64,000 bases of DNA, taken from CAYYJR01 sp964472305. GTDB taxonomy: Bacteria; Armatimonadota; Hebobacteria; CAIYQO01. The stretch's first letter is position 1, and the number at the start of each line of letters is the position of its first letter. Below are positions 45,883-54,236 of this stretch, one piece after another. The position numbers and the translations under genes are program-made. The stretch lies in contig CAYYJR010000003.1 of assembly GCA_964472305.1 (NCBI GenBank), positions 62,001 through 126,000 on the forward strand, in the 5' to 3' direction. The notes below the pieces were generated by a model. That model did not search any database and was not told where the DNA came from. It saw only the letters and a list, made by a program, of their open reading frames with translations.

Positions 45883-46362
45883 CTACCGTTCCGCCGCCTG
45901 TTGAAAGAATTCCACCAGGCGGTCGAAGGCACGGCTGCTGGGACCGTATTTCGCGGGGTTGTCCAGGCGGTGGCGCTCGGCGAAGCGCAATGCGCGGGCT
46001 TTCACCTCAGGATCCGGCTCCGGCAGGCGCACCACCTGCACCGCCTGGCGCAGTGCGGGCGACAGCGCGTTCAGCAGCCTGGCATCGAGTGCAGCAGCCG
46101 ATTCCTCGGTGATCCGATTCTCGGCCTGGATGGCATCCAGCGCCGGCAACACGCTCTGCGCGTCGCTGGCGGTGATGGGTGTCTGGTTGGCCATGACCAC
46201 GATGGCCAGCTTCACGACATTACGGCCCAAAGCCAGCCGGTTGGCGTAGTTCTCCGCCGCGACGGCCCGGGTGAGCAGTCCGGCGGTGAGGACGATGCCC
46301 AGCACGGCGATGACGATGCCGGCGACCCAGGTCGCCCGGCGTGGGGTGAGTTTGCGTTGCAT
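45883..46362 (-). CDS. Membrane-anchored helical protein, unknown
   Basis: 159 aa from ATG 46362 (AAAAGGAGGAGCTACT upstream). Residues ~12-35 are one membrane helix (GIVIAVLGIVLTAGLLTRAVA), and the rest is soluble and mostly helical, ending in FDRLVEFFQQAAER. A region near ~75-100 (LPALDAIQAENRITEESAAAL) could form a coiled coil. No family recognised. Confidence 0.65.
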   Translation of the reverse strand: MQRKLTPRRATWVAGIVIAVLGIVLTAGLLTRAVAAENYANRLALGRNVVKLAIVVMANQTPITASDAQSVLPALDAIQAENRITEESAAALDARLLNALSPALRQAVQVVRLPEPDPEVKARALRFAERHRLDNPAKYGPSSRAFDRLVEFFQQAAER

Positions 46363-46675
46363 AGTAGCTCCTCCTTTTCGTAGCACCCGCAGGTGATAAT
46401 GCTATGCTACCGCACGAATGTGGTGGAACGATGGAGGAGGCATGGTGGAGGTGAGGAATTTTGCGGCGCCGGCGTGCCAGATACGGTGGTTGCGTTGGCC
46501 AGCGTGGCGGAATCGTCCTTCCCCACGCCGTCATGGCGCAGCGAACCACCATGCGTTCAATTCGGGAACGCGGTGATTTCGCTATGGTACGTGATGCGGC
46601 TCGTCTGCCGGGTTGCCGTGAGGCACCGCATCAAGGGGATGGGATTCAAAGCACGGTGCAGCGGAGCATCCCGGT
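46363..46675. other. Intergenic region before the holin-4-like gene
   Basis: 313 bp with only short unsupported open frames. No promoter or repeat is convincing. Confidence 0.3.
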
Positions 46676-47065
46676 TTACCGCCGGCGTTTGCCACCCGGC
46701 AGCACCATGTTGAGCACGGTGCTGAACAGCGCCATGATGATAGCGAGCAGCGCGGCCGTCGTCCAACTCGGGATGGACAGCGCGAATGCCAGCGGACCGG
46801 TGGCGGTATTACAGAGCCAGTACAGCGCCAGCGTATACAGACCGAACGACAGGATGAAGCCGAAACAGCCCAGTGTGAGCAGGTTCAGCGGCAGCAGGAT
46901 GATGGAGATGATGTTGACGAGGAAGCCGACGATCACGTTGACCAACCCAAAGATCGGCGCCAGCCAGATCGCGTTGTACCAGGGTGTGATGGGCACGTGA
47001 ATCGCGGCCGCGGTCAGCACCAACGCAATGGCCGAGATGGCCCAGTGCCAGAACAAACGTCGCAT
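46676..47065 (-). CDS. Phage_holin_4-type (PF04020-like) membrane protein
   Basis: 129 aa with four membrane helices. The core NAIWLAPIFGLVNVIVGFLV and LLTLGCFGFILSFGLYTLAL is the Mycobacterium/cyanobacterial YvlD-type pattern. Despite the family name, most members are bacterial housekeeping membrane proteins, not phage holins. AAAGGAGGTTGCG before ATG 47065. It follows ogt by 11 bp and is likely co-transcribed with it. Confidence 0.85.
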   Translation of the reverse strand: MRRLFWHWAISAIALVLTAAAIHVPITPWYNAIWLAPIFGLVNVIVGFLVNIISIILLPLNLLTLGCFGFILSFGLYTLALYWLCNTATGPLAFALSIPSWTTAALLAIIMALFSTVLNMVLPGGKRRR

Positions 47066-47076
47066 CGCAACCTCCT

Positions 47077-47577
47077 TTAGCGCGTATGCAAGATACCTTC
47101 GTGTGCGAGCAGCGCCCGTTTCCACGCCAGCCCGCCGCGGAAACCGGTCAGGCGACCATTCGTCCCCACGACCCGGTGGCAGGGGATGACGACCGGCAAT
47201 GGGTTGCGCGCCAGCGCCTGGCCCACCGCCCGCGCGGCGCGCGGACGCCCCAGCGCGGTGGCAAGGGCGGCATAACTGCGTGTTTCGCCGAAGGGAATCA
47301 GCCGGCACGCCTCCAACACCTGGCGGGTGAAGGCGGGGACGGGGGACAGATCGAGCGGCAACTCCGGCGGGAACGGCTGTCCGGCCAGGTAGGCGGCGAA
47401 CGCCTCCGCCCACGGTGCGGGCGCGGGCGCGAAGTCAGGCGCTTGTCGAAGGAAGGCCGTCGATTCGTCGAAAGACACGCTTCGCAATCCTCGCGCGCCG
47501 ATCACCAACAGCAACCGCCCCCAGGGCGTCACAATCGTCGAGTATGGCGCGGCGTGCATACCGTAGTATTCCATCAT
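47077..47577 (-). CDS. ogt: Methylated-DNA-protein-cysteine methyltransferase
   Basis: 166 aa. Repairs O6-alkylguanine by transferring the alkyl group to its own cysteine, Cys133 in the invariant IPCHRVVG. The helix-turn-helix before it (FGETRSYAALATALGRPRAARAVG) is normal for Ogt/AGT. It is a single-domain enzyme without an Ada regulator part. ATG 47577 (or 47574) has GAAGGA ~12 bp upstream, a long spacing. Confidence 0.95.
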   Translation of the reverse strand: MMEYYGMHAAPYSTIVTPWGRLLLVIGARGLRSVSFDESTAFLRQAPDFAPAPAPWAEAFAAYLAGQPFPPELPLDLSPVPAFTRQVLEACRLIPFGETRSYAALATALGRPRAARAVGQALARNPLPVVIPCHRVVGTNGRLTGFRGGLAWKRALLAHEGILHTR

Positions 47578-47661
47578 CGCGCGCGAAATCCTTCGATGAT
47601 TTCCGAGGGTGCGGACGCAAAGATATCAGCCTGCCGTATGGTACCGTCCGCGCCCAGGCGG

Positions 47662-48231
47662 TTACTCGGTTGCGCCGTTCTTGCGCAGAATGCGGGCGAT
47701 GGCAATGCGCTTCATCTTCACCGCGAGTTGCAGTGGGGTGTGACCGGCGTCGTCACGGGCATTCACGTCACCGCCGCCCATCACCAGCACGGCCACCGTC
47801 ATGGCGTCGTCGCCGGCGGCGGCCAGGTGCAGCGGCGTCGCGCGCGTGACATTGCGGGCATTCACGTTCGCACCCAGCTTCAGCAGCGTATCGACGATCT
47901 CCGCGTCTCCATATTCCGCCGCGATGTGCAGCGGTGTATCGCCGGCACCCTCGGTGACGGCATTCAGATCGGCATGATGCGTGGCAAGGATATGGATCAC
48001 GTCGGAGGTGAGCGCCAGGTGTAGCGGCGTCTGCCCGCTCAAACTGCGAGCATTGGGATCAGCCCCAAAGGCGAGCAGGAAGATGGTCCACGGGCTGTTG
48101 CCGTGTTGAACGGTGCGGTGCAACGGCGTAAAGCCACCCTGGTCGCACGACCGTGCATAATCGCGAATCATGGCGACGGCGACGGCAATCAGCAGTGTCG
48201 CGACGCCGATGATGATGAGGAATCGTTTCAT
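47662..48231 (-). CDS. Membrane-anchored ankyrin repeat protein
   Basis: 189 aa. An N-terminal membrane helix (LIIIGVATLLIAVAVAMI) is followed by four to five ankyrin repeats: GFTPLHRTVQHGN, GQTPLHLALTS, GDTPLHIAAEYGD with VDTLLKLGANVN, ATPLHLAAAGDD and GHTPLQLAVKM. Starts at ATG 48231, overlapping the ispG TGA by four bases (ATGA). As the second cistron after ispG it is unusual; it may present a protein-binding surface at the membrane exterior. No partner can be named. Confidence 0.85.
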   Translation of the reverse strand: MKRFLIIIGVATLLIAVAVAMIRDYARSCDQGGFTPLHRTVQHGNSPWTIFLLAFGADPNARSLSGQTPLHLALTSDVIHILATHHADLNAVTEGAGDTPLHIAAEYGDAEIVDTLLKLGANVNARNVTRATPLHLAAAGDDAMTVAVLVMGGGDVNARDDAGHTPLQLAVKMKRIAIARILRKNGATE

Positions 48232-49352
48232 GCGTGCTCACCCGGTTGCGCCTGTGTCAATGCGACCACCTGGGCGACCAGCGCATCGACCATTTCCGCT
48301 TCATCGACTTTGCCCAGCGCCTCGCCGCCACGGAACAGCAGGCCGCCATGACGAGTAGCCGCCAGGCCGACATCGGCATCGCGTGATTCACCGGGACCGT
48401 TCACCTCGCATCCCATCACCGCCACGCGCAACGAACGTCCCTCCGCGCGCAAGCGCCGATCGAGCGACGCCAGCCGGTCCTGCACCGCATGCACGATAGG
48501 ATCGAAATTTACGTCGCACCGCGCGCAGGTTGGGCAGGCGGTCAGCGTGATTCCGCCGGGCCGCAACTCCAGCGCGCGCAGCAGTTGCCACCCCGCCTCG
48601 ACTTCATCCACCGGATTCGCTGTCAGCGAGACGCGCAGCGTGTCGCCGATCCCCTCGCCCAGCAGCGCGCCGATGCCCGCCGCCGACTTGATCAATCCCG
48701 CCGGTGGCAACCCCGCTTCGGTTACGCCCACGTGCAGCGGGTAGGGGCGCTCGTTGGCCATCAGCCGGTACGCGAGCACGGTGGTGATGATATCCGATGC
48801 TTTCAGCGATACCACGATGTCAGTGAAGCCGACCGCTTCCAGCAGGCACAGGTGTTGCAGCGCGGCGGCGACCAGTGCGCGCGCGTTGCCTTCGTGGGTG
48901 AACGGGTATTGCGCGCGCAGCACCGGATCGATGGAGCCGTTGTTCACCCCCACGCGGATAGGGATGCGGCGCGCGCGCGCCGCATCCGCCACCGCGCGCA
49001 CTTCCTCCGGACGCTTGAGATTACCCGGGTTCAAGCGCAGCTTATCCACACCCTGCGTAATGGCGGTCAGCGCCAGCCGATAGTTAAAGTGGATATCCGC
49101 CGCCAGCGGGATGGGGCTCTGTCGCTTGATCTCGCCCAGCGCCGCCGCCGCGCGTCCATCCGGCACCGCCACCCGCACCAGGTCGCACCCGGCCTCCGCC
49201 AGCGCGTGAATCTGCGCCACCGTGGCCGCGACGTCGGCGGTAGGCGTTTTCGTCATCGACTGCACACTGATGGGCGCACCGCCGCCGATCACGAGCGGAC
49301 CGACGCGGACGGACTGAGTCTGGCGACGGGGCAGGGGGTAGACGCCGCTCAT
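48228..49352 (-). CDS. ispG: 4-hydroxy-3-methylbut-2-en-1-yl diphosphate synthase (flavodoxin/ferredoxin)
   Basis: A 374-aa GcpE/IspG that converts methylerythritol cyclodiphosphate to HMBPP in the MEP isoprenoid pathway, using a 4Fe-4S cluster. The N-terminal barrel has VGPLVIGGGAPISVQSMTKT. Cluster ligands are in ACPTCARCDVNF and VMGCEVNGPGES. It is the short bacterial form without the plant insert. ATG 49352 has GGAGG ~10 bp upstream inside the end of rseP; the gap is 3 bp. rseP-ispG is a frequent bacterial pair (dxr-rseP-ispG). Confidence 0.97.
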   Translation of the reverse strand: MSGVYPLPRRQTQSVRVGPLVIGGGAPISVQSMTKTPTADVAATVAQIHALAEAGCDLVRVAVPDGRAAAALGEIKRQSPIPLAADIHFNYRLALTAITQGVDKLRLNPGNLKRPEEVRAVADAARARRIPIRVGVNNGSIDPVLRAQYPFTHEGNARALVAAALQHLCLLEAVGFTDIVVSLKASDIITTVLAYRLMANERPYPLHVGVTEAGLPPAGLIKSAAGIGALLGEGIGDTLRVSLTANPVDEVEAGWQLLRALELRPGGITLTACPTCARCDVNFDPIVHAVQDRLASLDRRLRAEGRSLRVAVMGCEVNGPGESRDADVGLAATRHGGLLFRGGEALGKVDEAEMVDALVAQVVALTQAQPGEHA

Positions 49353-49355
49353 GCG

Positions 49356-50474
49356 TTACTTGCCTCCGAACAACGGCTTGCCGGTGATCCAGGTGCTAAG
49401 ATCATTCGTGGTGACGAGGATGATAAATCCGAACAGGATGATCAACCCGACGGCATGCACGAGGGCGACCTTATTCCTGTCGAACGTCTTTTTCGTAAAA
49501 CGAGTATAGATGGCTTCCGTGACGATCGTCATCAGGTGCCCGCCATCCAGCGCGGGGATCGGGAGCACATTGAAAAAGCCGATCAGCACTGAGAACAGCG
49601 CCAGCCGTTCGAGGAAGTCGGCGAATTTCTCTCGCGAGGACAACGCCCCCTTCGAAACTTCATACGAGGCGCGCATCACCATCACCGGGCCGCCGATCTG
49701 ATTGAGCTTGGCTTTGCCCGAAATGATGTAGCGAATATTCGCGACGGCAAACCGAAGCGTGTGCGAGAGGCTCTTTGCGCCGTTCGCGATCGAAAGCGCC
49801 GGCGTCTGGCGCATTAACGGCCAGTGAATCTCGACGCCGATAACCCGGCGCGTCACGAGTTCCAGATCGATGCCCTTCAACACGGGAAACTGCTGCGCGA
49901 CGGGGGCAATCCGTACCGGAAACCGCCGTCCTTGCCGTTCCACCACCAGTTGAACCGGGCCTTTGCTGCCGTGGATGAGATCGGGAGCCGCCTCGGTACC
50001 CGGATTCTTCACACCGTTGATCTCGACCAGGATGTCGCCCGGTTGCAGGTGCGCCTTTGCCGCCGGGGCTTCCGGCACAACCTCCTGGATCACCGCGCGT
50101 TTCGCCGGCGTGGGATAACCGACCGCCAGACCGATAACGATGAAGACGATCAGCGCGAGCACGACATTCATCGTCGCACCGGCGAGGATCGTGGCGAATT
50201 TCGCGATGAAGCCCTTTGAGTAAAAACCGTTGGGCTCATTCTCCTCACCGGGTTCCATCCCGGCGATACGGACGTATCCGCCCAGGGGGAATGCGCGCAA
50301 CGAATATTGCGTGCCATGACGTTTGGTGGTTAGCAGCGGGGGGCCAAAACCGAGCGAAAACTCGTGCACCGTCATCTTGCTCAACTTGGCGATGAAAAAA
50401 TGGCCGAATTCGTGGACGAATACAATAGACCCAAGGATGACAAAAATCCCCAGCACACCGATCAGATATTCCAT
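49356..50474 (-). CDS. rseP: RseP-type site-2 metalloprotease
   Basis: A 372-aa intramembrane zinc protease. His21-Glu22-x-x-His25 in VFVHEFGHFF is the zinc site, and NVLPIPALDGGHL holds the third ligand Asp. A PDZ domain sits at ~115-190 (EVVPEAPAAKAHLQPGDILVEI). Four membrane helices fit the family. RseP cuts anti-sigma factors and remnant signal peptides. It is upstream of ispG with a 3-bp gap; no dxr is in the window. Confidence 0.96.
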   Translation of the reverse strand: MEYLIGVLGIFVILGSIVFVHEFGHFFIAKLSKMTVHEFSLGFGPPLLTTKRHGTQYSLRAFPLGGYVRIAGMEPGEENEPNGFYSKGFIAKFATILAGATMNVVLALIVFIVIGLAVGYPTPAKRAVIQEVVPEAPAAKAHLQPGDILVEINGVKNPGTEAAPDLIHGSKGPVQLVVERQGRRFPVRIAPVAQQFPVLKGIDLELVTRRVIGVEIHWPLMRQTPALSIANGAKSLSHTLRFAVANIRYIISGKAKLNQIGGPVMVMRASYEVSKGALSSREKFADFLERLALFSVLIGFFNVLPIPALDGGHLMTIVTEAIYTRFTKKTFDRNKVALVHAVGLIILFGFIILVTTNDLSTWITGKPLFGGK

Positions 50475-50587
50475 ACCCGTAGAATCCTCCAGGCAGCGCG
50501 AATGACCGCGACCGTATTACCAGTATCGGTGTTTTTGGTGCGGGTTAAACAGAATACACGACTCACGCCACCGGCAGTCGTAAAACA

Positions 50588-50619
50588 CAACGGGGGCGAC
50601 CCGTGGGCCGCCCCCGTTG
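50588..50619 (-). terminator. Terminator of the 618-aa gene
   Basis: CAACGGGGGCG (50588-50598) pairs with CGCCCCCGTTG (50609-50619), an 11-bp stem with 10-nt loop. On the minus strand it is followed by TGTTTTACG, and it begins 14 bp after the gene's stop at 50633. Confidence 0.65.
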
Positions 50620-50632
50620 CCCGTACCCACAA

Positions 50633-52489
50633 TTACTCGATGACGAATTTCTTCTTCGTCTTTTTGCGGCCTTGTTCCGCCTTACGCTCGTCGAAGCGCC
50701 AGCGTTCGGTGCCGGAGACCAGCACGAAGCAGTGGTAACTGCTGAGGTTGGACGCCACCACGCGCTTGGGCGTGCGGCGTGCCACGTTCACCTCGGCCCA
50801 CAGGGTGAGGAAGTGCGCGCCTTCCGGACGACCCGCCATCACATGCGACATGATGTCGAACACCGACCACTGCAGTTCGTCAGCCTGCTCGCGCAGGTTG
50901 AGCAACTCGGCGATGCGCGCTTCCGGCAGCGTAATCAACTCGTCGGTCTCCCCGTCCCAGAAGAGCAGGAAGTCGTCGGGCTCCGCGCCGCGACGGAAGC
51001 AAAGCATGGCGCCGACCGGAATCTGGCGCGCCTCGTACCAGTCGGCGAGACCGTGAATCAGCAACTCGTCGTTGTTGATCCAGATCTGGAAGGTGTTGAA
51101 CTGCTCGCCATGCACCGTGACGCACGCCAGCGGTGTCTCGGTGGGGAAGAAGTTGATGTCGGCCTGGCGCAGTTTGAGCGTGCCCATCCGGCGGTGGTTA
51201 TACAACAGCGGGATGCGCGTCTCGTCCAGCGTGGTTTCGGCGGTCATCAATTCGGATGACAGCTCCACTTCGTGTTCGCCGCCGAAGTCTTCGTAGCGCG
51301 GGTCGTGTACCCACAGCGCCAGATTGTTATCCAGACCCTCGTCCTCGAGTTCCGCATCGGTTTCCGGATCGGTCAGCAACGTCGGATCGAGTAGTTCGGG
51401 CAGCAGGCTTTCCGGCACCTGCAGCACTTCCTGCGGGATCAGTTCGGGTAGTGTCCACGTCTGCTGGCCCACCAGTTGCTGACGCGGGTCCTGCAGCAAC
51501 GCCGCCATCAATCCACTAAAGACCGACGGATAACGCGGCGACGACGGACTGTATTCGAATACCGCCTCGATGAGATCGGACAGTTTCTGCGGACGGCCAT
51601 GCTCTACCAGGAAGTCGTGAATCTCGCTCAGATCCTCGTCGGAGACCACGTACGGGCCCTCCCAGACTTCTTCTTCTTCCAATGCGACATCCGCCAGCGC
51701 CGAAAGTTGCTGCAGCGAGGTTGCCACCTGGTTCACCTGGTCGGCGTGCATCCATTCGCCGCCGGAAAGCAGGTACAGGCGCGGATCGTCCAGCAGTTCC
51801 AGATACAGCCGCAGCGGCTCAAACGCCTCGCCGTGCAGGCGCCATAAGGCGTATGCGATAATCTTCGTATCGAGCGGTTGCTTGAGCGTATCCAGCAGCT
51901 TCAGCGCCGCGTCGGGGTAACTCAGGTCTTTCTTGAGGGTGACGTTGCGTACGTCTTCCAGCAAGGGCAGCAGCCCTTCCAGTTGCGTGTAGAAGTTGCG
52001 CAGCAACAACTCGTCTTCGTCCAGGGCGTTGGTATCCAGCAGCCATTCCTGCAACGCCCAGCGATCGTCCGGGGTGCGGAAGTACGTCTGTGGTCGGTTC
52101 TCCAGGAACGACGGCAGCATGTGCTGGAAATATTCCGGCGCGCGGGCATTCAGCACTGCCATTTCGTTGCTGAACGCGGCGACGGTCATCGGCCGGCCAT
52201 ACAGGCGCAGCGTCTGCACCAGCGCGCCGTCGATCGGGCGGTGGAACAGCGTGCGCATAGTAAGATTCCAGCGCCGCTCTTCACCGAAGAATTGCGGATT
52301 GCTGGACATCGTCTGTCGAATCAGCTTCGCGCTGGCGCCGATGCGTTTGCCGATCTGGCTGACAATCTCGCCAATCTTGGCCGCGTGGCCGCGGTTCAAG
52401 AGGAAGTCCGCGATGGTATCGTTCAGAAAATGTACCGCGGGTTCTTCAACCTGAAGCTGTTGTTCGAATTGCTCGGTGGTCACCGGCAC
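50633..52489 (-). CDS. Acidic protein with four winged-helix-like repeats, function unknown
   Basis: 618 aa with no signal peptide or membrane helix. The N-terminal ~350 residues contain four similar modules, each ending in a wing-like block: NPQFFGEERRWNL (65-77), RPQTYFRTPDDRWAL (132-146), DPRLYLLSGGEWMH (235-248) and DPRQQLVGQQTWTL (334-347). This is the pattern of HARE-HTH/winged-helix repeats. The rest (~420-600) is beta-rich (LKLRQADINFFPTETPLACVTV) with a basic tail (KAEQGRKKTKKKFVIE). An acidic linker (ALEEEEVWEG) separates repeats three and four. It may bind nucleic acid, chromatin-like or RNA polymerase-associated, but the function is not known. GAGGAG precedes ATG 52489. Confidence 0.72.
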   Translation of the reverse strand: MPVTTEQFEQQLQVEEPAVHFLNDTIADFLLNRGHAAKIGEIVSQIGKRIGASAKLIRQTMSSNPQFFGEERRWNLTMRTLFHRPIDGALVQTLRLYGRPMTVAAFSNEMAVLNARAPEYFQHMLPSFLENRPQTYFRTPDDRWALQEWLLDTNALDEDELLLRNFYTQLEGLLPLLEDVRNVTLKKDLSYPDAALKLLDTLKQPLDTKIIAYALWRLHGEAFEPLRLYLELLDDPRLYLLSGGEWMHADQVNQVATSLQQLSALADVALEEEEVWEGPYVVSDEDLSEIHDFLVEHGRPQKLSDLIEAVFEYSPSSPRYPSVFSGLMAALLQDPRQQLVGQQTWTLPELIPQEVLQVPESLLPELLDPTLLTDPETDAELEDEGLDNNLALWVHDPRYEDFGGEHEVELSSELMTAETTLDETRIPLLYNHRRMGTLKLRQADINFFPTETPLACVTVHGEQFNTFQIWINNDELLIHGLADWYEARQIPVGAMLCFRRGAEPDDFLLFWDGETDELITLPEARIAELLNLREQADELQWSVFDIMSHVMAGRPEGAHFLTLWAEVNVARRTPKRVVASNLSSYHCFVLVSGTERWRFDERKAEQGRKKTKKKFVIE

Positions 52490-52650
52490 TCCTCCTCGTT
52501 GGGGCCGCCAGGCGGCCTACAATTGCCTCGCCAGGCGCGATTCAGCCTGGGGTAGTCACACAGCCTACTATTGTAATGTAATCGTGGTGGGAAAGTCAAT
52601 AGTCCGGCAAAGCCGTCGCGCGAACCGCGCGACAGTCCGCGGGTAATGCG

Positions 52651-53160
52651 TCATGTTTTCAACAGCGGCAGACTGAATCGTTTGCGCATCGCCTGCGCGA
52701 CGGTCCACAATTTGGGGTCATCGTGCAGCAGATTGACGAGATTGGTGGTGCTGATGCCGAGTCGATCGGCGGTGGTGCTCACCTGACCACGATAGGCCTG
52801 CAACAGGTCGAGGACGGCGGCGATGATGGGCAGGTAGCGCGGGTTGGCGGGGTTCACCGCCAGCCGTCCATCGCGCGTCTGCTGCGCACGCAGTTCGTCG
52901 GGCGCTGCGAAGGTTTCCAGATCCACCTCGCGGCGGACGGCCAGCACCAGCGCGAGCCGCAACCGCGACATCGCCAGCGCACGATTCTCCCCCTGCATCC
53001 GGCTCTCGGTGGCTACCACGGTGATCCCGGTAGGCCGGTGGTGCAGCGTGATGGCGCTGGACGTCTTATTCCGCTTCTGCCCGCCGCGACCACTCGCCCG
53101 CCGCGCGTACCAATCGCACTGCGCCAGTAATTGCTCGTCTGAGAGTTCCCAGTATTCCAT
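52651..53160 (-). CDS. Peptide chain release factor-like protein (GGQ domain only)
   Basis: 169 aa with the class I release factor catalytic motif GGQ at residues 26-28 in RRASGRGGQKRNKTSSAI. The codon-recognition domain is absent, as in ArfB/YaeJ/ICT1-like rescue factors. Its C-terminus (GISTTNLVNLLHDDPKLW) is helix-turn-helix-like, unlike the basic tail of ArfB that enters the mRNA channel. It probably hydrolyses peptidyl-tRNA in some rescue or quality-control setting. It stops 4 bp... from its neighbour dapF start region; both are on the minus strand, dapF upstream. Confidence 0.8.
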   Translation of the reverse strand: MEYWELSDEQLLAQCDWYARRASGRGGQKRNKTSSAITLHHRPTGITVVATESRMQGENRALAMSRLRLALVLAVRREVDLETFAAPDELRAQQTRDGRLAVNPANPRYLPIIAAVLDLLQAYRGQVSTTADRLGISTTNLVNLLHDDPKLWTVAQAMRKRFSLPLLKT

Positions 53161-53164
53161 GCCG

Positions 53165-54022
53165 TTATGCCAATTCGATCGTTCCCGCGAACACCTCGAC
53201 GGCGGGGCCGGTCATGTAGACGTGGCTGTCGGCGTCGTCCCAGGCGATTTCCAGCGGGCCGCCGGGCAACGTGACGGTGGCGGTGCGGTCGGCACGGCCA
53301 GTCAGCACGGCGGCGACCAGCGTGGCGCAGGCGCCGGTGCCACAGGCGAGGGTGGTGCCCGCGCCGCGCTCCCACACACGCATGCGCAGGTGCACCGGCG
53401 ATTCCACCTGCACAAACTCCACATTGGTCTTCTTCGGGAAGACGGCATGGCGCTCGATCAGCGGGCCGTATTGCTCTACCGGGAACGCCTGTACGTCACC
53501 TTCCACGAAGATCACCGCGTGTGGATTGCCCATCGAAACCGCGGTGACGAAAAAGGTGCGGTCGCCCGCTTGCAGCGGCTCGTTCACCACCGGGCCGTCG
53601 GGGCCGACCATCGGAATCTGCGCACGTTCCAACCGCGGCGCGCCCATATCCACCCGAATGCCGCTCACGTGGTCGCCCGACAGGGTGAGCACCGGCACAA
53701 TAAGGCCGGCTAGCGTCTCCACCGTGAAGCGCGTCTGCTCGGTGAGTCCATGCTCGTAGACGTAGCGGGCGAAACAGCGGATGCCATTGCCGCACATCTC
53801 CGCCTCGCTGCCGTCGGCATTGATGATGCGCATGTGAAAATCACCGTGCCGGCTGGGCAGCACCAGGATCAATCCATCGCCGCCGATGCCGAAATTGCGG
53901 TCACACAACAACGCGGCGGCCGCCACCAACTGCGGCACGTTATACGGATGGCTGAGGCAATCGACGATGATGAAATCATTGCCAAGTCCCTGCATTTTTA
54001 CAAATTGAATGGGGGTTGCCAT
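53165..54022 (-). CDS. dapF: Diaminopimelate epimerase
   Basis: 285 aa from ATG 54022 (GAGGAG 8 bp upstream; the frame extends 96 codons further, without support). It interconverts LL- and meso-diaminopimelate for lysine and peptidoglycan. The two catalytic cysteines are Cys77 in AEMCGNGIRCF and Cys227 in ACGTGACATLVA. The N-terminus FVKMQGLGNDFIIVD is standard. The release-factor-like gene follows by 4 bp. Confidence 0.97.
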   Translation of the reverse strand: MATPIQFVKMQGLGNDFIIVDCLSHPYNVPQLVAAAALLCDRNFGIGGDGLILVLPSRHGDFHMRIINADGSEAEMCGNGIRCFARYVYEHGLTEQTRFTVETLAGLIVPVLTLSGDHVSGIRVDMGAPRLERAQIPMVGPDGPVVNEPLQAGDRTFFVTAVSMGNPHAVIFVEGDVQAFPVEQYGPLIERHAVFPKKTNVEFVQVESPVHLRMRVWERGAGTTLACGTGACATLVAAVLTGRADRTATVTLPGGPLEIAWDDADSHVYMTGPAVEVFAGTIELA

Positions 54023-54236
54023 ACGATGACTCCTCGGCCACCAGTGTACCCCGCGCCGGGGACAACTGTAAAGGCGGGGCAGCGGCGCCATACGCGAAAA
54101 GGACCGGCGCGCCACCCCAGGTTCCGTCCGGTACCACGGCGCGGGGACGTGCCTGCATGACCACCCGTATACCGTCGCGACCAGTAAAGGCAAAAGCGTG
54201 GTGAAGGCCGTGTCCGTGCTCGACAACATGACGACG

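Noticed and set aside
46676..47065. Holin-like gene as evidence of a prophage
   Set aside because: Members of this family are common bacterial membrane proteins and there are no other phage genes.
46676..47413. Long minus-strand frame at the holin-like locus read as a 245-aa fusion with ogt
   Set aside because: The upstream part is an out-of-frame shadow of ogt; the real start is ATG 47065 with a strong Shine-Dalgarno.
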